Below are positions 46,701 to 50,535 of a stretch of 64,000 bases of DNA, one piece after another. Source of the DNA: Sabellastarte sp. h YS-2021 (lineage: Eukaryota; Annelida; Polychaeta; Sabellida; Sabellidae). The notes beneath the pieces were generated by a model that saw only the letters and a program-made list of their open reading frames with translations, did not search any database and had not been told where the DNA came from. The translations under genes and the position numbers were made by a program. The stretch lies in assembly GCA_964017235.1 (NCBI GenBank), contig OZ024928.1, positions 82,579,566-82,643,565 of the forward strand, in the 5' to 3' direction. Positions within the stretch are counted from its first letter, which is position 1; each line of letters starts with the position of its first letter.

Positions 46701-49548
46701 TACACGTTGATAAGCCAAGTACAATAGAAATTAGTGGTTATAAAATTATAACACAGATAAACAAATTTATTAAGCCAAAAAATGACAAGCCAGCTAAAAT
46801 AAATATTATGCAACCTAATTACTGTATTTTATAATAAAAATGTAGTAAATGTATTTTACACAGCATGTATCTTCATTCCAAGAATCACTACACATATGAA
46901 ACATATATATATTGAATTTGTGTTAAATCCTGGTGATATCTGCATTTTACAGATTGAAAAGAGAAGCCCGATCAAAACATATAACTCTAGCTGTTCAGGA
47001 GAGGCAAAAGGTAAGAGTAAAAAGTCACTTTATTGTCATAGAAACACCAAAAGGTTCTATCAGTTAAAAATCTGTTGTGGAGGAAACCGCTTCTTTAGTC
47101 ATTCTGTAATTAAACTACCCATACAAAAATGTCATTTTACTGATAATAAAGATGAAAGGGTTGTGGTGAAATGAGTCCTTATATATTTAGAACAAAATAT
47201 TGTAGGTACATTTTATCCTGGAGAGAGAAAATAAAAAGTTGAATTTTGACTTGCACTGGGAGTACTTTTGCAAAATAAATGGTTTATTATTATATTAAGA
47301 GAATACATAAGCTTTGATTTTGGAAAATATAAAAAATATACATGCTTGGAACAGTGCAAACTGTCGAGTTCTGATCGATCATGTGAACGTTGTGATCATC
47401 TGTTTGATGTCTTTACAGTATACCATTCTTGTAAAAGATATGTACGTACCTTCAGTGTTGATACTCTTGGTCTTTACTTAGAACTGTAATTATCTCTTCT
47501 GTTTAATGAACAATTGCTTATAAAACAAGATTTTAATTTTGCTCTACACATTTTGGACATACTTGTCTCTAGGTGTAAGAGCAAACAAAATGGCTGTCAA
47601 AATTAGTAATGCAAGTTTTTGACTGCCTACTGCAGCTACTGGTAAAACTAAGTTATAATATTTCTTTATGTTTGGGATTTTACTGCATTAGTTAGGCATA
47701 TAAGATGGAGATTTAAAATCTGGTCTAACTTACAATCTTGGGGCAATTTCACTTTACTGGGACGGGATACGCCATATTTGATAATTAGAGGAAATTGTCA
47801 AGGAAATATGAAATTAAATTAACAATTATAAATCGGGGCAAGCCTCCAACCCCCATAAGTAACATTCCTGTGTATTAGAATAAAAATAAAAGGATGGAAT
47901 ATTGCTAAAAATGTTTAATTATATTATCACCCAAATCTCGTACCAGTAAAGTGAAAACTAGTCCCAATATTTTTCTGAGCCTTTCTTCAGTCGTTGCTTT
48001 AATCTCAGACAATAGGATACTCAAGATTGTAATAAAAGTGCTGGTGGCAATTATTAGACAGAGTGTGATTAGTACTGAAGCCGTGGATACTCCAATCTAT
48101 ATGTATCACAGTAAGCATGAAGAATGCATGTGTTTCTCACTTGTAGCTGCAGGACCTGTTGGAGAAGCGGAGGGAGGAAGTGCGTGACAAACACAGTGAG
48201 CTCAAAGATTTGGTGCAGAAAGAGCAGACTCAGGTTTCTTATGTTTGCTTTTACTTTTGCCAAATTCACTAAAGCTATCAAATTGTAGCCAAAATTCAAC
48301 CCAGTTTTGTCTCAAACTTTCAGAATTTTTGGACTCTTAAATGAGAAATCTTGACATGAAAAAGAAAACTTACATAAAATTTAACTTTTCAGATGATATT
48401 TTGAGATTATTTTCATAAAACTACTTTAGAAGAGTGATGGGTAAAACTTGTCAACTTTCTGTTAGTCATATTTTATACCTTTAATGAATGACCAGTAATA
48501 AAGAAACAACCTAGGTTTTTGACTTCATATCTTTTTAAAATCCACCCTAATGTTGAATAGTTACTCTTGTTAATATGGTTTTGTTAAAATGACTCACTTA
48601 TCCTTACTGGTGCTCCAAGTTGTGGTTAAGCTTGAACATGAATTGACCGACCATATTAACATACTAGTCATGTTCTGAAAATCCTGTTCAGGTTTGTTTG
48701 TGACACTTGCTTTTACTGGTTAAATGATTACTCTTTTAGATTTAACTGCACATCAGTACCTTATATTTTGCTTACCAGTGCTCAAGTTTTTTTTTAGTTT
48801 ATTGTTGTCCCATAATAATTTCTTGACTATTACAAGGTGCCTTAGTGACTAAGTGATTATTATGGTAACATTCCATCACTTGATCCATCATAATAATTCA
48901 GACTTGATGCACATTTATAGCTTGATTGGCAGTTTAGATCCATTAAAACTTGTGAACTTCGAATCAGATTATAATTCCAAACAAAGACCAACCAGTGATA
49001 GATTATTACAATTCTTTTACAGTAGGTGTCAAGTTATGTTCAAACATACTTTCAGTGACACTTTATGTGGGTAATAATTAGCCAGACTTTACACAGGCTT
49101 TGTGGGTTTAATTCATATCATTTATTCCTGTTATATAGAAGTGGATGTATAACAGATTACAGCCCTAAATTATCAATTCCCATTACTACAGGAACAATTT
49201 TATGTAAAGTTCGAGAAACGAAAGTAGAGTATTATAACCTTAAATAAAACTTCAGATTGTACAGACTCTATTTACCCTTTATATTCACACACTGTTTCAC
49301 AGGAAGAGGTCAAGTTGAAAGAGCAGTTCAGGATTAAATGTGAAAATCTGACATCACAACAAGAAAAGACCTTGAAAGAGATTGACTCCACACCTGCTTC
49401 AGAACACTTGCAGTCATCTACTACCAATGCCCTGCCAGGCCTCACAGCAAACACCAGTGAAAACAATGGCACGACTTGTACTGAGGACCTCAGTCTACAG
49501 CATGCAGAGGGGTACGTCAGTGAGGATAGTCACGACACTGCATTGTAA
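4387..49548 (+). CDS. PLCB1: Phospholipase C beta (PLCB1/Plc21C type), C-terminal 996 residues, 21 exons (gene span)
   Basis: Hydrolyses PIP2 to IP3 and DAG at the plasma membrane downstream of Gq. The joined exons 4387-4730, 5628-5724, 7546-7630, 11088-11160, 12005-12056, 12458-12612, 13058-13222, 14149-14353, 17045-17142, 17871-18105, 23743-24006, 34588-34689, 37563-37694, 41381-41496, 42193-42252, 42959-43105, 44788-44942, 46501-46617, 46953-47010, 48147-48233 and 49303-49548 keep one frame. Visible residues: 1-115 acidic X-Y linker, 116-268 Y half of the barrel, 269-391 C2, 392-424 proximal Gq-binding helices, 425-668 Ser/Pro-rich linker, 669-940 coiled-coil distal domain, and the last four DTAL (PDZ ligand, compare DTPL of vertebrate PLCB1). 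[24 protein letters not shown] and VVLPTLA favour PLCB1/Plc21C over PLCB4/norpA. The X domain with the catalytic histidines is outside the window, so activity cannot be judged here. The linker is longer than I expect for vertebrate PLCB1. Confidence 0.95.
4731..7545. other. PLCB introns around exon 2
   Basis: Apart from exon 2 (5628-5724) the sequence is AT-rich and non-coding; 5775-6020 is locally GC-richer and may be an old repeat, without recognisable ends. Confidence 0.5.
5628..5724 (+). CDS. PLCB1: PLCB exon 2: start of the Y half
   Basis: Acceptor CACAG, donor GAGA|GTAAGA. Encodes [19 protein letters not shown] and then [13 protein letters not shown], matching the LVNYIQPxxFxSFE opening of the PLCB Y domain. 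Ends in phase 1; the next exon completes an Arg codon. Confidence 0.93.
7546..7630 (+). CDS. PLCB1: PLCB exon 3: Y domain, ends at a U12-type donor
   Basis: Acceptor TTTCAG. Encodes [18 protein letters not shown] and LKEFPVEFV, aligned to the FEMSSFVET...EFVEYN region of PLCB. The exon ends GTCAA in phase 2 and is followed at once by GTATCCTT, the U12 5' splice site consensus. Confidence 0.92.
8084..10404 (+). pseudogene. Broken LINE ORF2 (reverse transcriptase to C-terminal zinc-finger region)
   Basis: Frame starts [11 protein letters not shown]; then [47 protein letters not shown] and FADD (8704-8715) give RT motifs in order. The C-terminal CNFC...H pattern follows near 10040. Breaks: a 29-bp tandem duplication near 8990-9040 with stop codons, an in-frame TGA at 9302-9304, and a one-base frameshift near 10050. 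The endonuclease and ORF1 are absent. This copy cannot make a functional protein. Confidence 0.88.
8084..10539 (+). mobile_element. 5'-truncated L1/Tx1-like LINE in the U12 intron
   Basis: A non-LTR element in the gene's orientation, ending in AATAAATAAATTTAAAAAAA. It is flanked by AAAATCTCCATCTCT (8069-8083) and AAAATCTCCACCTCT (10540-10554), a 15-bp target-site duplication with one difference. It starts abruptly inside the reverse transcriptase, as expected of truncated target-primed reverse transcription. Confidence 0.88.
11088..11160 (+). CDS. PLCB1: PLCB exon 4: Y domain [20 protein letters not shown]
   Basis: Acceptor TACCTAG closes the U12 intron; the joined codon AA+C reads Asn before YNK. 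Donor CAG|GTAGGA. The [18 protein letters not shown] stretch is close to invariant in PLCB and contains a substrate-pocket serine of the Y half. The donor and the last exon bases recur three more times downstream in a tandem array. Confidence 0.95.
11145..11349 (+). repeat. Four-copy tandem repeat of the exon-4 end and its splice donor
   Basis: Units start CAATTACATGCCTCAG at 11145, 11197, 11250 and 11303 (52, 53, 53 bp). Each carries the exon end ATTACATGCCTCAG, donor GTAGGAT and an acceptor-like TTTTCACTCAG. Units 3 and 4 therefore form 27-base AG-to-GT segments. The last unit has diverged at its 3' end. Confidence 0.95.
11541..11750. repeat. Two-copy imperfect tandem repeat, period about 104 bp
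   Basis: GCAAGTCTTAACTTAAGCAA at 11541 and GCAAGTCTTAAATTAACAAC at 11645 start two copies that share GTAAAATTCAGTTCA and AGAGATCA, in PLCB intron 4. Confidence 0.75.
12005..12056 (+). CDS. PLCB1: PLCB exon 5: [17 protein letters not shown]
   Basis: Acceptor TTGAACAG, donor TTAG|GTAAAT. The 52-bp exon encodes a late beta strand of the barrel, nearly identical to the family consensus FWNxGCQxVALNFQT. Starts in phase 0, ends in phase 1. Confidence 0.95.
12458..12612 (+). CDS. PLCB1: PLCB exon 6: end of barrel and barrel-C2 junction
   Basis: Acceptor TTTTCAG, donor AAG|GTAAGC. Encodes [18 protein letters not shown], then [10 protein letters not shown] and the FDPF...VDGIVAG segment leading into C2. 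The GYxLKPxFMR motif is characteristic of the Y domain. Confidence 0.96.
12978..13004 (+). pseudogene. Duplicated acceptor and first bases of PLCB exon 7
   Basis: CAG followed by GTGATCTCTCAACAGATGTT repeats the start of exon 7 (GTGATCTCTGGGCAGATGTT at 13058) 80 bp upstream. Splicing here would reach TGA just past the real acceptor, so it looks like a non-productive decoy or a decayed duplicate. Confidence 0.75.
13058..13222 (+). CDS. PLCB1: PLCB exon 7: first half of the C2 domain
   Basis: Acceptor CTATGCAG, donor AAG|GTGAGT; 165 bp, phase 0 to 0. Starts [20 protein letters not shown] and contains [11 protein letters not shown] and [10 protein letters not shown], aligned to the ISGQ..., VEVDMFGLP and NPVxxEE motifs of the PLCB C2 domain. 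A partial copy of its acceptor and first bases lies 80 bp upstream. Confidence 0.96.
13797..13913. mobile_element. Small foldback element
   Basis: AGTACTAATCCGTCACTGG...TTGGACATTATGCAG (13797-13830) pairs with the reverse complement at 13880-13913 with about five mismatches; the loop contains TTGACAATTTAGATCCA. A related sequence lies at 48920-49010. Confidence 0.6.
14149..14353 (+). CDS. PLCB1: PLCB exon 8: second half of the C2 domain
   Basis: Acceptor GTGTAG, donor GCTG|GTAAGT, phase 0 to 1. Encodes [49 protein letters not shown] and DYVPDAFA. GxRxLPxxxxRPGYxxICLRN is the PLCB C2 signature, and the DYVPD segment starts the Gq-contacting loop after C2. Confidence 0.96.
15131..15285 (+). 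mobile_element. tRNA-derived SINE remnant
   Basis: TGGCTGGAAAGTTGGC resembles an A box, and GGTTCAAATCCC about 30 bases later is a clean B box. The 3' part does not fold as a tRNA and lacks a matching acceptor stem, so a SINE head followed by a tail is more likely than a tRNA gene. No clear poly(A) or target duplication seen. Confidence 0.5.
17045..17142 (+). CDS. PLCB1: PLCB exon 9: proximal C-terminal helices (Gq-binding, autoinhibitory)
   Basis: Acceptor CCCTTGCAG, donor GAG|GTAAGC. Encodes [19 protein letters not shown] and [14 protein letters not shown], matching the EALSNPIxYxxxMEQRAKQLAAL helices that bind Gq and fold back on the core in vertebrate PLCB1/3. A deleted copy lies about 100 bp downstream. 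Confidence 0.93.
17206..17336 (+). pseudogene. Decayed copy of PLCB exon 9
   Basis: AATAGCTTATCAGTCCAAG, GAGAAGCA and AAGGTAAGCA follow the order of exon 9 (AATAGCTTACCAGTCAAAG ... GAGGTAAGCC) with an internal deletion of roughly 36 bases. The following intron bases (ATTAGATTACTTC) also match. It keeps a donor but has no intact acceptor. Confidence 0.75.
17526..17655 (+). pseudogene. Diverged copy of PLCB exon 10
   Basis: After TTTTATCAG, the frame [20 protein letters not shown] parallels exon 10 [20 protein letters not shown]. It stays open to TGA near 17653 with no donor in the phase exon 11 needs (GTAAAG near 17603 would be phase 0). Probably a dead duplicate; an alternative exon cannot be excluded. 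Confidence 0.65.
17871..18105 (+). CDS. PLCB1: PLCB exon 10: Ser/Thr-rich linker
   Basis: Acceptor GATTTTCAG, donor TCAG|GTGAGA, phase 0 to 1. Begins [20 protein letters not shown] and ends in a Ser/Gln-rich stretch. It is in the right phase and place for the variable linker between proximal and distal domains; the sequence itself is not strongly conserved. A diverged copy lies upstream (17526), and a copy of its 3' edge downstream (18203). Confidence 0.85.
18203..18330 (+). repeat. Imperfect tandem copy of the exon-10 3' edge
   Basis: AGCACCCACCAGGATTTTTA, CAGGTCTCCCAGTCCTG and TGTGAGATGACA repeat 18065-18120 at a distance of about 138 bp, across the exon end and donor; following intron sequence (TTGATTTTTCTTAAT) matches as well. 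The donor GT is kept as ATGTGAG. Confidence 0.75.
21152..21257. repeat. 106-bp spacer-free palindrome
   Basis: Arms 21152-21204 and 21205-21257 are 53 bases each with one mismatch and no spacer; the centre is CACAAATTAATTTGTG. It lies in PLCB intron 10, next to the 13-bp inverted repeat of the following entry. Confidence 0.93.
21257..21677. mobile_element. Possible MITE with 13-bp inverted ends
   Basis: ATTATAAAGACCG at 21257-21269 is inverted as CGGTCTTTATAAT at 21665-21677. The inside is non-coding and somewhat GC-richer on the right. No target duplication found, so the boundaries are uncertain. Confidence 0.4.
22028..22721 (+). mobile_element. Helitron-like non-autonomous element with internal tandem units
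   Basis: Units of about 140 bp (markers near 22228, 22370 and 22500) carry GCCACCATCTTGAA or GCCATCTTGAAG. The right end has hairpin ACTGCGT/ACGCAGT (22696-22716) followed by CTAA and T, as at Helitron 3' ends. The left boundary is a guess. Confidence 0.45.
23743..24006 (+). CDS. PLCB1: PLCB exon 11: Ser/Lys-rich linker
   Basis: Acceptor GACTTTCAG, donor GCAG|GTACCA, phase 1 to 1. Open throughout; rich in Ser, Lys and Asn, with [20 protein letters not shown] near its end, which may form a basic amphipathic patch. Assigned by phase, splice signals and position. Confidence 0.75.
24568..24716 (+). repeat. Left inverted terminal repeat of the DIRS element
   Basis: Starts AGCTTACCATGTGGGACTTA and ends TTTCTCGTTG; it is the reverse complement of 30674-30822. 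Contains TCACGTGA (24676-24683) and a CCAAT box, plausible promoter elements. The outer 17 bases (24551-24567) are unique to this end. Confidence 0.92.
24942..27035 (+). CDS. DIRS gag-like protein
   Basis: 697 residues from ATG 24942 (the frame is open upstream from 24873, but this ATG has a good context and matches the start of the Cys-rich domain). Residues about 15-60 hold C-x-[20 protein letters not shown] and CEICTSF, a Cys/His cluster also present in the second DIRS gag at 56841. The middle is Ser/Pro-rich and low-complexity; the C-terminus is Arg/Gly-rich ([17 protein letters not shown]), fit for RNA binding. Overlaps the RT frame by about 250 bp. Confidence 0.88.
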   Translation: MSTHQANKDKPRAQKCRHFCFNFDTHNFCPTCREAGKGDDPCVTFETPCEICTSFTDEQLQKIQNRKRYLKKQKATTSSKDELDLLGEGDGDSFTGSNADLECAADSLFTSPPRPQPLAFSSLSLKTPAKTVPPTPGTALQNKIQENLEKSLGDSLNIHLQQQMGSFQASMLEAFQSLREELAVKQKVETQSSTLASKPGLSSTSAAPLDLPHLRSGTNVPSEDMDVDYGPTLPPRLVSTQPSSDQYVAPSASDQLNEDSDEPRIPSSRSKKHSDKSKHKSRSRYVSFSSEEDHSPVARHRSSKPSRAQPSGVASDQDLPQHDPDPPYYRAVALSDMPSQYSEEVDTFRRILSLPDPRESMPRSSTSVLGLDDEKGRQELRPRGPSSILPLSSVIKDAFDKFQHDFKAANLSEGKYVKPPPSTSKWYKVGQPTFQDKIQELNTDFAKICITPRPSGPPVARVPLPVLKELELQARQNISTLNFTAAFAKTSSSCNASLEKCQHSIKSTVKKIKSQIQKGANPEKVAKRGYEEVADYLDFWNKTVLVQHRALTCLSKSLAHILQRELYSMANTGLLRREAEMTLLHPQLGETRRQELRNSSFWDSSLFESQLVKEGEDFLLKKGTSKDSQGFAPYQNKPFRGPHRKRGSYRKRPYGGNTSQSSNQSFPSGRGKSNFRGSRGRFRPHNRGRGRGNPPPQ
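26785..29091 (+). CDS. DIRS reverse transcriptase, RNase H and C-terminal methylase-like domain
   Basis: Frame 1. The homologous part starts at [13 protein letters not shown] (about residue 93); the true start may lie inside the gag overlap or come from a frameshift. RT motifs: [47 protein letters not shown] and catalytic YLDDW at 27661-27675. RNase [37 protein letters not shown]. The tail [20 protein letters not shown] ... [14 protein letters not shown] is the domain usual after RNase H in DIRS elements, described as methylase-like. No break seen. Confidence 0.93.
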   Translation: MRTSFSKKAPQKILRVLHPTRISPFVVPTGKEAPTGNAPMGAIPLKAVTSPFLREEENPTSEAPGVVFDPTIEEGGVETPLPNDSSKASLSPPVGGRLRSFRRDWLTNKCSQNVLNIITNGYVLPFRSKPNLIRFPLILSEYKAQPKDQALATCIQSLLSKNAIERVDNVKSLGFYSRLFLVPKPHQRWRPVIDLSRLNTFLHVEKFKMETPESIRTSLIPGEWVSSIDLSDAYLHIPIHPSSRKYLRFCYKAQVFQFTSLPFGLATAPQVFTMIVKEVKLMALSRGLRIHQYLDDWLIRSQSQEEAQVNTQAVVDLTQSLGWIINQEKSELKPTQVFSFVGYEYHLDSALVKPTQERWLKLQDLILRLKSKRVLTARCLMSLIGLLASTEKMVPEGRLHMRPFQFHLKEHWRYPQSLDNLLPWTEAIAAHLDWWQNPSKVMKGADLHPKDHSIQLFTDASNEGWGAHLDQNFTKGLWSDREKRLHINVLELKAVSLALRDFKDQCQNQTVLIATDNSTVVAYINKQGGTHSAEMCALLWKIMTWCHHYHITLKARHIPGCLNVMADLLSRSNQVQSTEWSLHPQVFKQICQKWFTPHVDLFATHLNHKLPLYVSPIPDPKAWDIDALNINWTNLTAYAYPPTALLHKVIQKIRQCQCLIIVIAPGWPGMPWFWDLVQLSTEIPLQLPVSTTLLKQSHKLVFHNNPQHLNLHAWCLGADNSKNKASLWRWQRELLPLSGHQQGPSTSQSGPFLKNGAEKIRWISPLHL
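28749..30200 (+). CDS. DIRS tyrosine recombinase
   Basis: Frame 0; the frame is open from 27111, and ATG 28749 is a candidate start giving 483 residues that overlaps the RT end by 343 bp. The core runs from about 28920. The N-terminal core-binding part has [11 protein letters not shown]. The catalytic set is visible: Arg in [11 protein letters not shown] (about 29396-29431), H-x-x-R in [11 protein letters not shown] (about 29800), CHW and the Tyr of FTNFYLKDL (about 29905). It would insert the circular DNA copy. A G12 run at 30032-30043 is a slippage risk near the C-terminus. Confidence 0.9.
   Translation: MPVPDHRNSPRLARDALVLGPSAALNRDPTATPSVNNPTQTVPQAGVPQQPPAPEPPRLVSRSGQLQEQGFSVEVAERIAAPQRSSTRTIYKSKWALFEKWCRENSVDFSTPSVKQISDFFMYLYQDLNRRPSTIDGYRTAIVDTLGPTAQHIAHNADLHRLLSSFHRDRPKSSRNLPKWNLSVVLNELTKAPFEPMKDSDLKHLTLKTAFLLALASGKRRSEIHAWVANKVANLGQWEKVALFPSSDFIAKNQLAREGSQSVSPVTIPALTTIVDRQFKEDRTLCPVRALRFYLDRTKDLRGSRSLLFISFKKGHTSDIRPATLSSWLKQTILLCYKQADQQALDLVQVKAHDIRAFAASKAFYGGVSVDQIMQACHWKAHNTFTNFYLKDLTWSDTDNNLYLGPVVAAQQVLDPSPQTSCPRKEKRGGGAHPLQPSLQESFPGSRYSSTFKMLRVRSFYPLIIKYFLLRTYLVVINLIFRL
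30304..30309 (+). promoter_or_regulatory. Likely polyadenylation signal of the DIRS element
   Basis: AATAAA about 100 bp after the recombinase stop and before the internal complementary region. Confidence 0.5.
30511..30615. repeat. DIRS internal complementary region (ICR)
   Basis: 30511-30553 is the reverse complement of the element's left end (24551-24592) and 30550-30615 that of its right end (30803-30868, one mismatch). The two overlap by AAAA at 30550-30553. In the DIRS model this region templates joining of the two ends into a circle. Confidence 0.92.
30674..30822 (-). repeat. Right inverted terminal repeat of the DIRS element
   Basis: Reverse complement of 24568-24716 with a single difference (ACTGGTGG versus ACTGGTAG). 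It is followed by a 46-bp end-specific extension with a GTAGCTT/AAGCTAC stem to 30868. Confidence 0.92.
32340..32853 (+). mobile_element. Helitron-like element related to the 52-54 kb array
   Basis: AAGCAAGATGGCTGCC, CTTATTATTGGTTCATACGG, AAATCATGGGCAGGGAATCT and the terminal GGTCTAGTT match the units and right end of 52312-54551. Only about two units are present. The end is a decayed hairpin (CATTGG/TCATTG) followed by CTAG and T. Confidence 0.6.
32987..33043 (+). CDS. Candidate 57-bp cassette exon in PLCB intron 11
   Basis: A strong pyrimidine tract and TGTTCAG acceptor are followed by 57 open bases and CAG|GTAAAA. The phase (1 to 1) matches both neighbouring exons, so inclusion adds 19 residues without a stop ([19 protein letters not shown] region). 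No family similarity supports it; hydrophobic content is odd for this linker. Confidence 0.3.
34588..34689 (+). CDS. PLCB1: PLCB exon 12: Gly/Ser/Pro linker
   Basis: Acceptor TCACTAG, donor AATG|GTTAGT, phase 1 to 1, length a multiple of 3. Encodes [20 protein letters not shown] and a Ser/Pro tail. GC-rich compared with its surroundings, as expected of an exon. Could be a skippable cassette because it is symmetric. Confidence 0.7.
37563..37694 (+). CDS. PLCB1: PLCB exon 13: Pro/Ser linker to distal domain
   Basis: Acceptor GGTCCAG, donor AAGG|GTAAGT, phase 1 to 1. Encodes a Ser/Pro-rich piece ending in [11 protein letters not shown], which leads into the helical distal domain of the next exon. 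Also symmetric, so skipping would keep the frame. Confidence 0.8.
38870..40075 (+). repeat. Tandem array of about eight units of about 146 bp
   Basis: The marker AACAGG recurs at 38931, 39063, 39209, 39354 (AACAAGG), 39499, 39646, 39792 and 39929. Units contain ACTCTAACTC, GGTGGTAGG, CACCTAGGCTAGG and AACAAGATGGCCGCC. Units 6 and 7 are almost identical, so the array is still changing. It is preceded by a GGGGTGGGTT/AACCACCCACCCC inverted repeat and GTCTGTCCGCCCGTCCG tracts at 38770-38870. Confidence 0.92.
41381..41496 (+). CDS. PLCB1: PLCB exon 14: start of distal coiled-coil domain
   Basis: Acceptor CATTGCAG, donor AAG|GTGAGT. Encodes [19 protein letters not shown] and [19 protein letters not shown], comparable to the VEALKxxKxFxKxxKKxxKE region of PLCB distal domains. 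Ends in phase 0. Confidence 0.9.
42193..42252 (+). CDS. PLCB1: PLCB exon 15: coiled coil
   Basis: A 60-bp phase-0 exon, acceptor CACTTGTAG, donor CAG|GTACAG, encoding [20 protein letters not shown], a short charged helix continuing the distal domain. Confidence 0.85.
42959..43105 (+). CDS. PLCB1: PLCB exon 16: basic coiled coil
   Basis: Acceptor TTCAACAG, donor GAG|GTAAGA, phase 0 to 0, 49 codons. Lys-rich: [20 protein letters not shown], then [15 protein letters not shown]. The basic surface of this domain supports membrane binding in characterised PLCB enzymes. Confidence 0.88.
43173..44395. repeat. Three diverged copies of a short repeat
   Basis: CATAAACAAGCCGGAAATGT (about 43176), CATAAACAAGCTAGAAATGA (about 43300) and CATAACAAGCCAGAATTTGT (about 44338), each followed within 30-40 bases by a related segment. 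The MITE at 43811 lies between the second and third. Confidence 0.5.
43811..44176. mobile_element. 366-bp MITE-like element
   Basis: GCGCTCTGTAACGCTCATG at 43811 is inverted as CATGGGTGTTACAGAGCGC ending at 44176. The interior is non-coding. No target duplication recognised. Confidence 0.55.
44788..44942 (+). CDS. PLCB1: PLCB exon 17: coiled coil
   Basis: Acceptor CTTTAAG, donor CGGAG|GTGGGT, phase 0 to 2. Encodes [20 protein letters not shown] and a helix ending SLDSQLRR. Confidence 0.9.
45140..45956. mobile_element. 817-bp pogo/Tigger-like non-autonomous transposon
   Basis: Left end CAGAAGAACTCCGCTTATCC and right end GGATAAACAGGGTTCTTCTG are inverted repeats flanked by TA on both sides (45138-45139, 45957-45958). 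TA duplication and the CAGNNGAAC...TTATCCGA type of end are known for pogo/Tigger elements. More ATCCGA motifs lie just inside. No transposase frame. Confidence 0.82.
46501..46617 (+). CDS. PLCB1: PLCB exon 18: coiled coil
   Basis: Acceptor GCTTTCAG, donor GACAG|GTAGGA, phase 2 to 2. Encodes [20 protein letters not shown] and [18 protein letters not shown], matching the KKLKEICEKEKKELKKKM type region of PLCB1. Confidence 0.93.
46953..47010 (+). CDS. PLCB1: PLCB exon 19: coiled coil
   Basis: Acceptor TTTTACAG, donor AAG|GTAAGA. The 58-bp exon encodes [20 protein letters not shown] and returns the frame to phase 0. Confidence 0.9.
47747..47956. mobile_element. 210-bp MITE
   Basis: TTTCACTTTACTGGGACGGG at 47747-47766 is inverted as CTCGTACCAGTAAAGTGAAA at 47937-47956 with two mismatches. 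AT-rich interior without coding sequence. Target duplication not clear. Confidence 0.65.
48147..48233 (+). CDS. PLCB1: PLCB exon 20: coiled coil, weak donor
   Basis: Acceptor CTTGTAG, donor CAG|GTTTCT, which is weak beyond the GT. Encodes [19 protein letters not shown] and [10 protein letters not shown]. Read-through would add 9 residues ([12 protein letters not shown]-like) and stop, giving a PLCB without the last exon. Confidence 0.87.
48920..49010. repeat. Relative of the 13.8-kb foldback element
   Basis: TTGGCAGTTTAGATCCATTA and CCAACCAGTGATAGATTA match the loop and an arm of the element at 13797-13913, showing that it is a dispersed family. The left arm is not clear here. Confidence 0.45.
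49303..49548 (+). CDS. PLCB1: PLCB terminal exon 21: tail with DTAL PDZ ligand and stop
   Basis: Acceptor TTTCACAG; starts [20 protein letters not shown], then a Ser/Thr/Asn-rich tail and SEDSHDTAL followed by TAA. The last four residues fit the class I PDZ ligand S/T-x-hydrophobic and resemble vertebrate PLCB1 and PLCB3 termini, which bind NHERF/Par-type scaffolds. Confidence 0.95.
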   Translation, partial: EEVKLKEQFRIKCENLTSQQEKTLKEIDSTPASEHLQSSTTNALPGLTANTSENNGTTCTEDLSLQHAEGYVSEDSHDTAL

Positions 49549-50535
49549 CGACGTACTCGCCACCTGCCAACATAGAGCCATATTGTTGTATTGTTGTGCA
49601 CATTTACACCCATGCACATAATATGTGTAGTGATTGACTGCTAACTCAGCACACCTCAGAATCTTTGTTGTATTAAACTATTAATTGGACAAAGCATTTT
49701 CATTTCTTCGAGTACTTTCTTGAAGATGATAGTAACAGTACTGTGTTGTAATGGTTAAAAATACTCATCAGTTGCAAAGATAGAGCTGTACTGTAGTTTG
49801 TTTACACATGCACAAATTTGTAAAGTCATTTTGACTACTGACTCACACCTGCACGCCTCACAATCATTGTTGTACTAATTTTAACAGCAAAATACTCAAC
49901 TGAATTGTATTGTTGTGATTTTTCACCTGCACAGATATGGTTATGTAATCCAATTATTCACAATCACTTAAGAATCCTATTGTTTGTATTAATTGTAATT
50001 AAGTGTTTTTCTCATATTTTCTGGAAAAATTCGAGTTAAAAGCATAACTGAAAGTGATATCACACATGAATTGTATTGGCGAAGTCTTTTACTTCAGCTA
50101 CTTATTACTTATGAACATATTGTGACCTGGTTCCAAAGTGTTCTGTAAAAAAAAAATTTGAAAGATAGACAGACAAAAGCAAAGAGCAAGGGGAGATGTT
50201 GATGATGTATTTTACACTACCTTTAGTTGATATACATTTGTGTGTACATTGGCACTAGAGGGAGGAGATACAGAGGGAAGACCTGGTTGTATGCACAGGC
50301 AGGCACAAACTCACATTGTCTCATTGATTTATGTTTCTCACTGCACCTGTATTTGTGTGAGAATAGACTGATGCACCAGATGACCAGCACATAGAGCTTA
50401 GTATGTAGAATTTGTTTTTACTGTGCGTATTGCATGGAAGAAAGAAATGTAAAATGTGTCGCAGTATGTGAAATTCATCAGTGGGTGGGGCAACCTTAGA
50501 AGTAATTAGACCAAAGATTTACAGACATTTTCAAA
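49549..50535 (+). other. Probable PLCB 3' UTR and downstream sequence
   Basis: Follows the stop codon. ATTAAA at 49672-49677 is a possible poly(A) signal; no AATAAA stands out, so the transcript end is undetermined. Confidence 0.35.
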
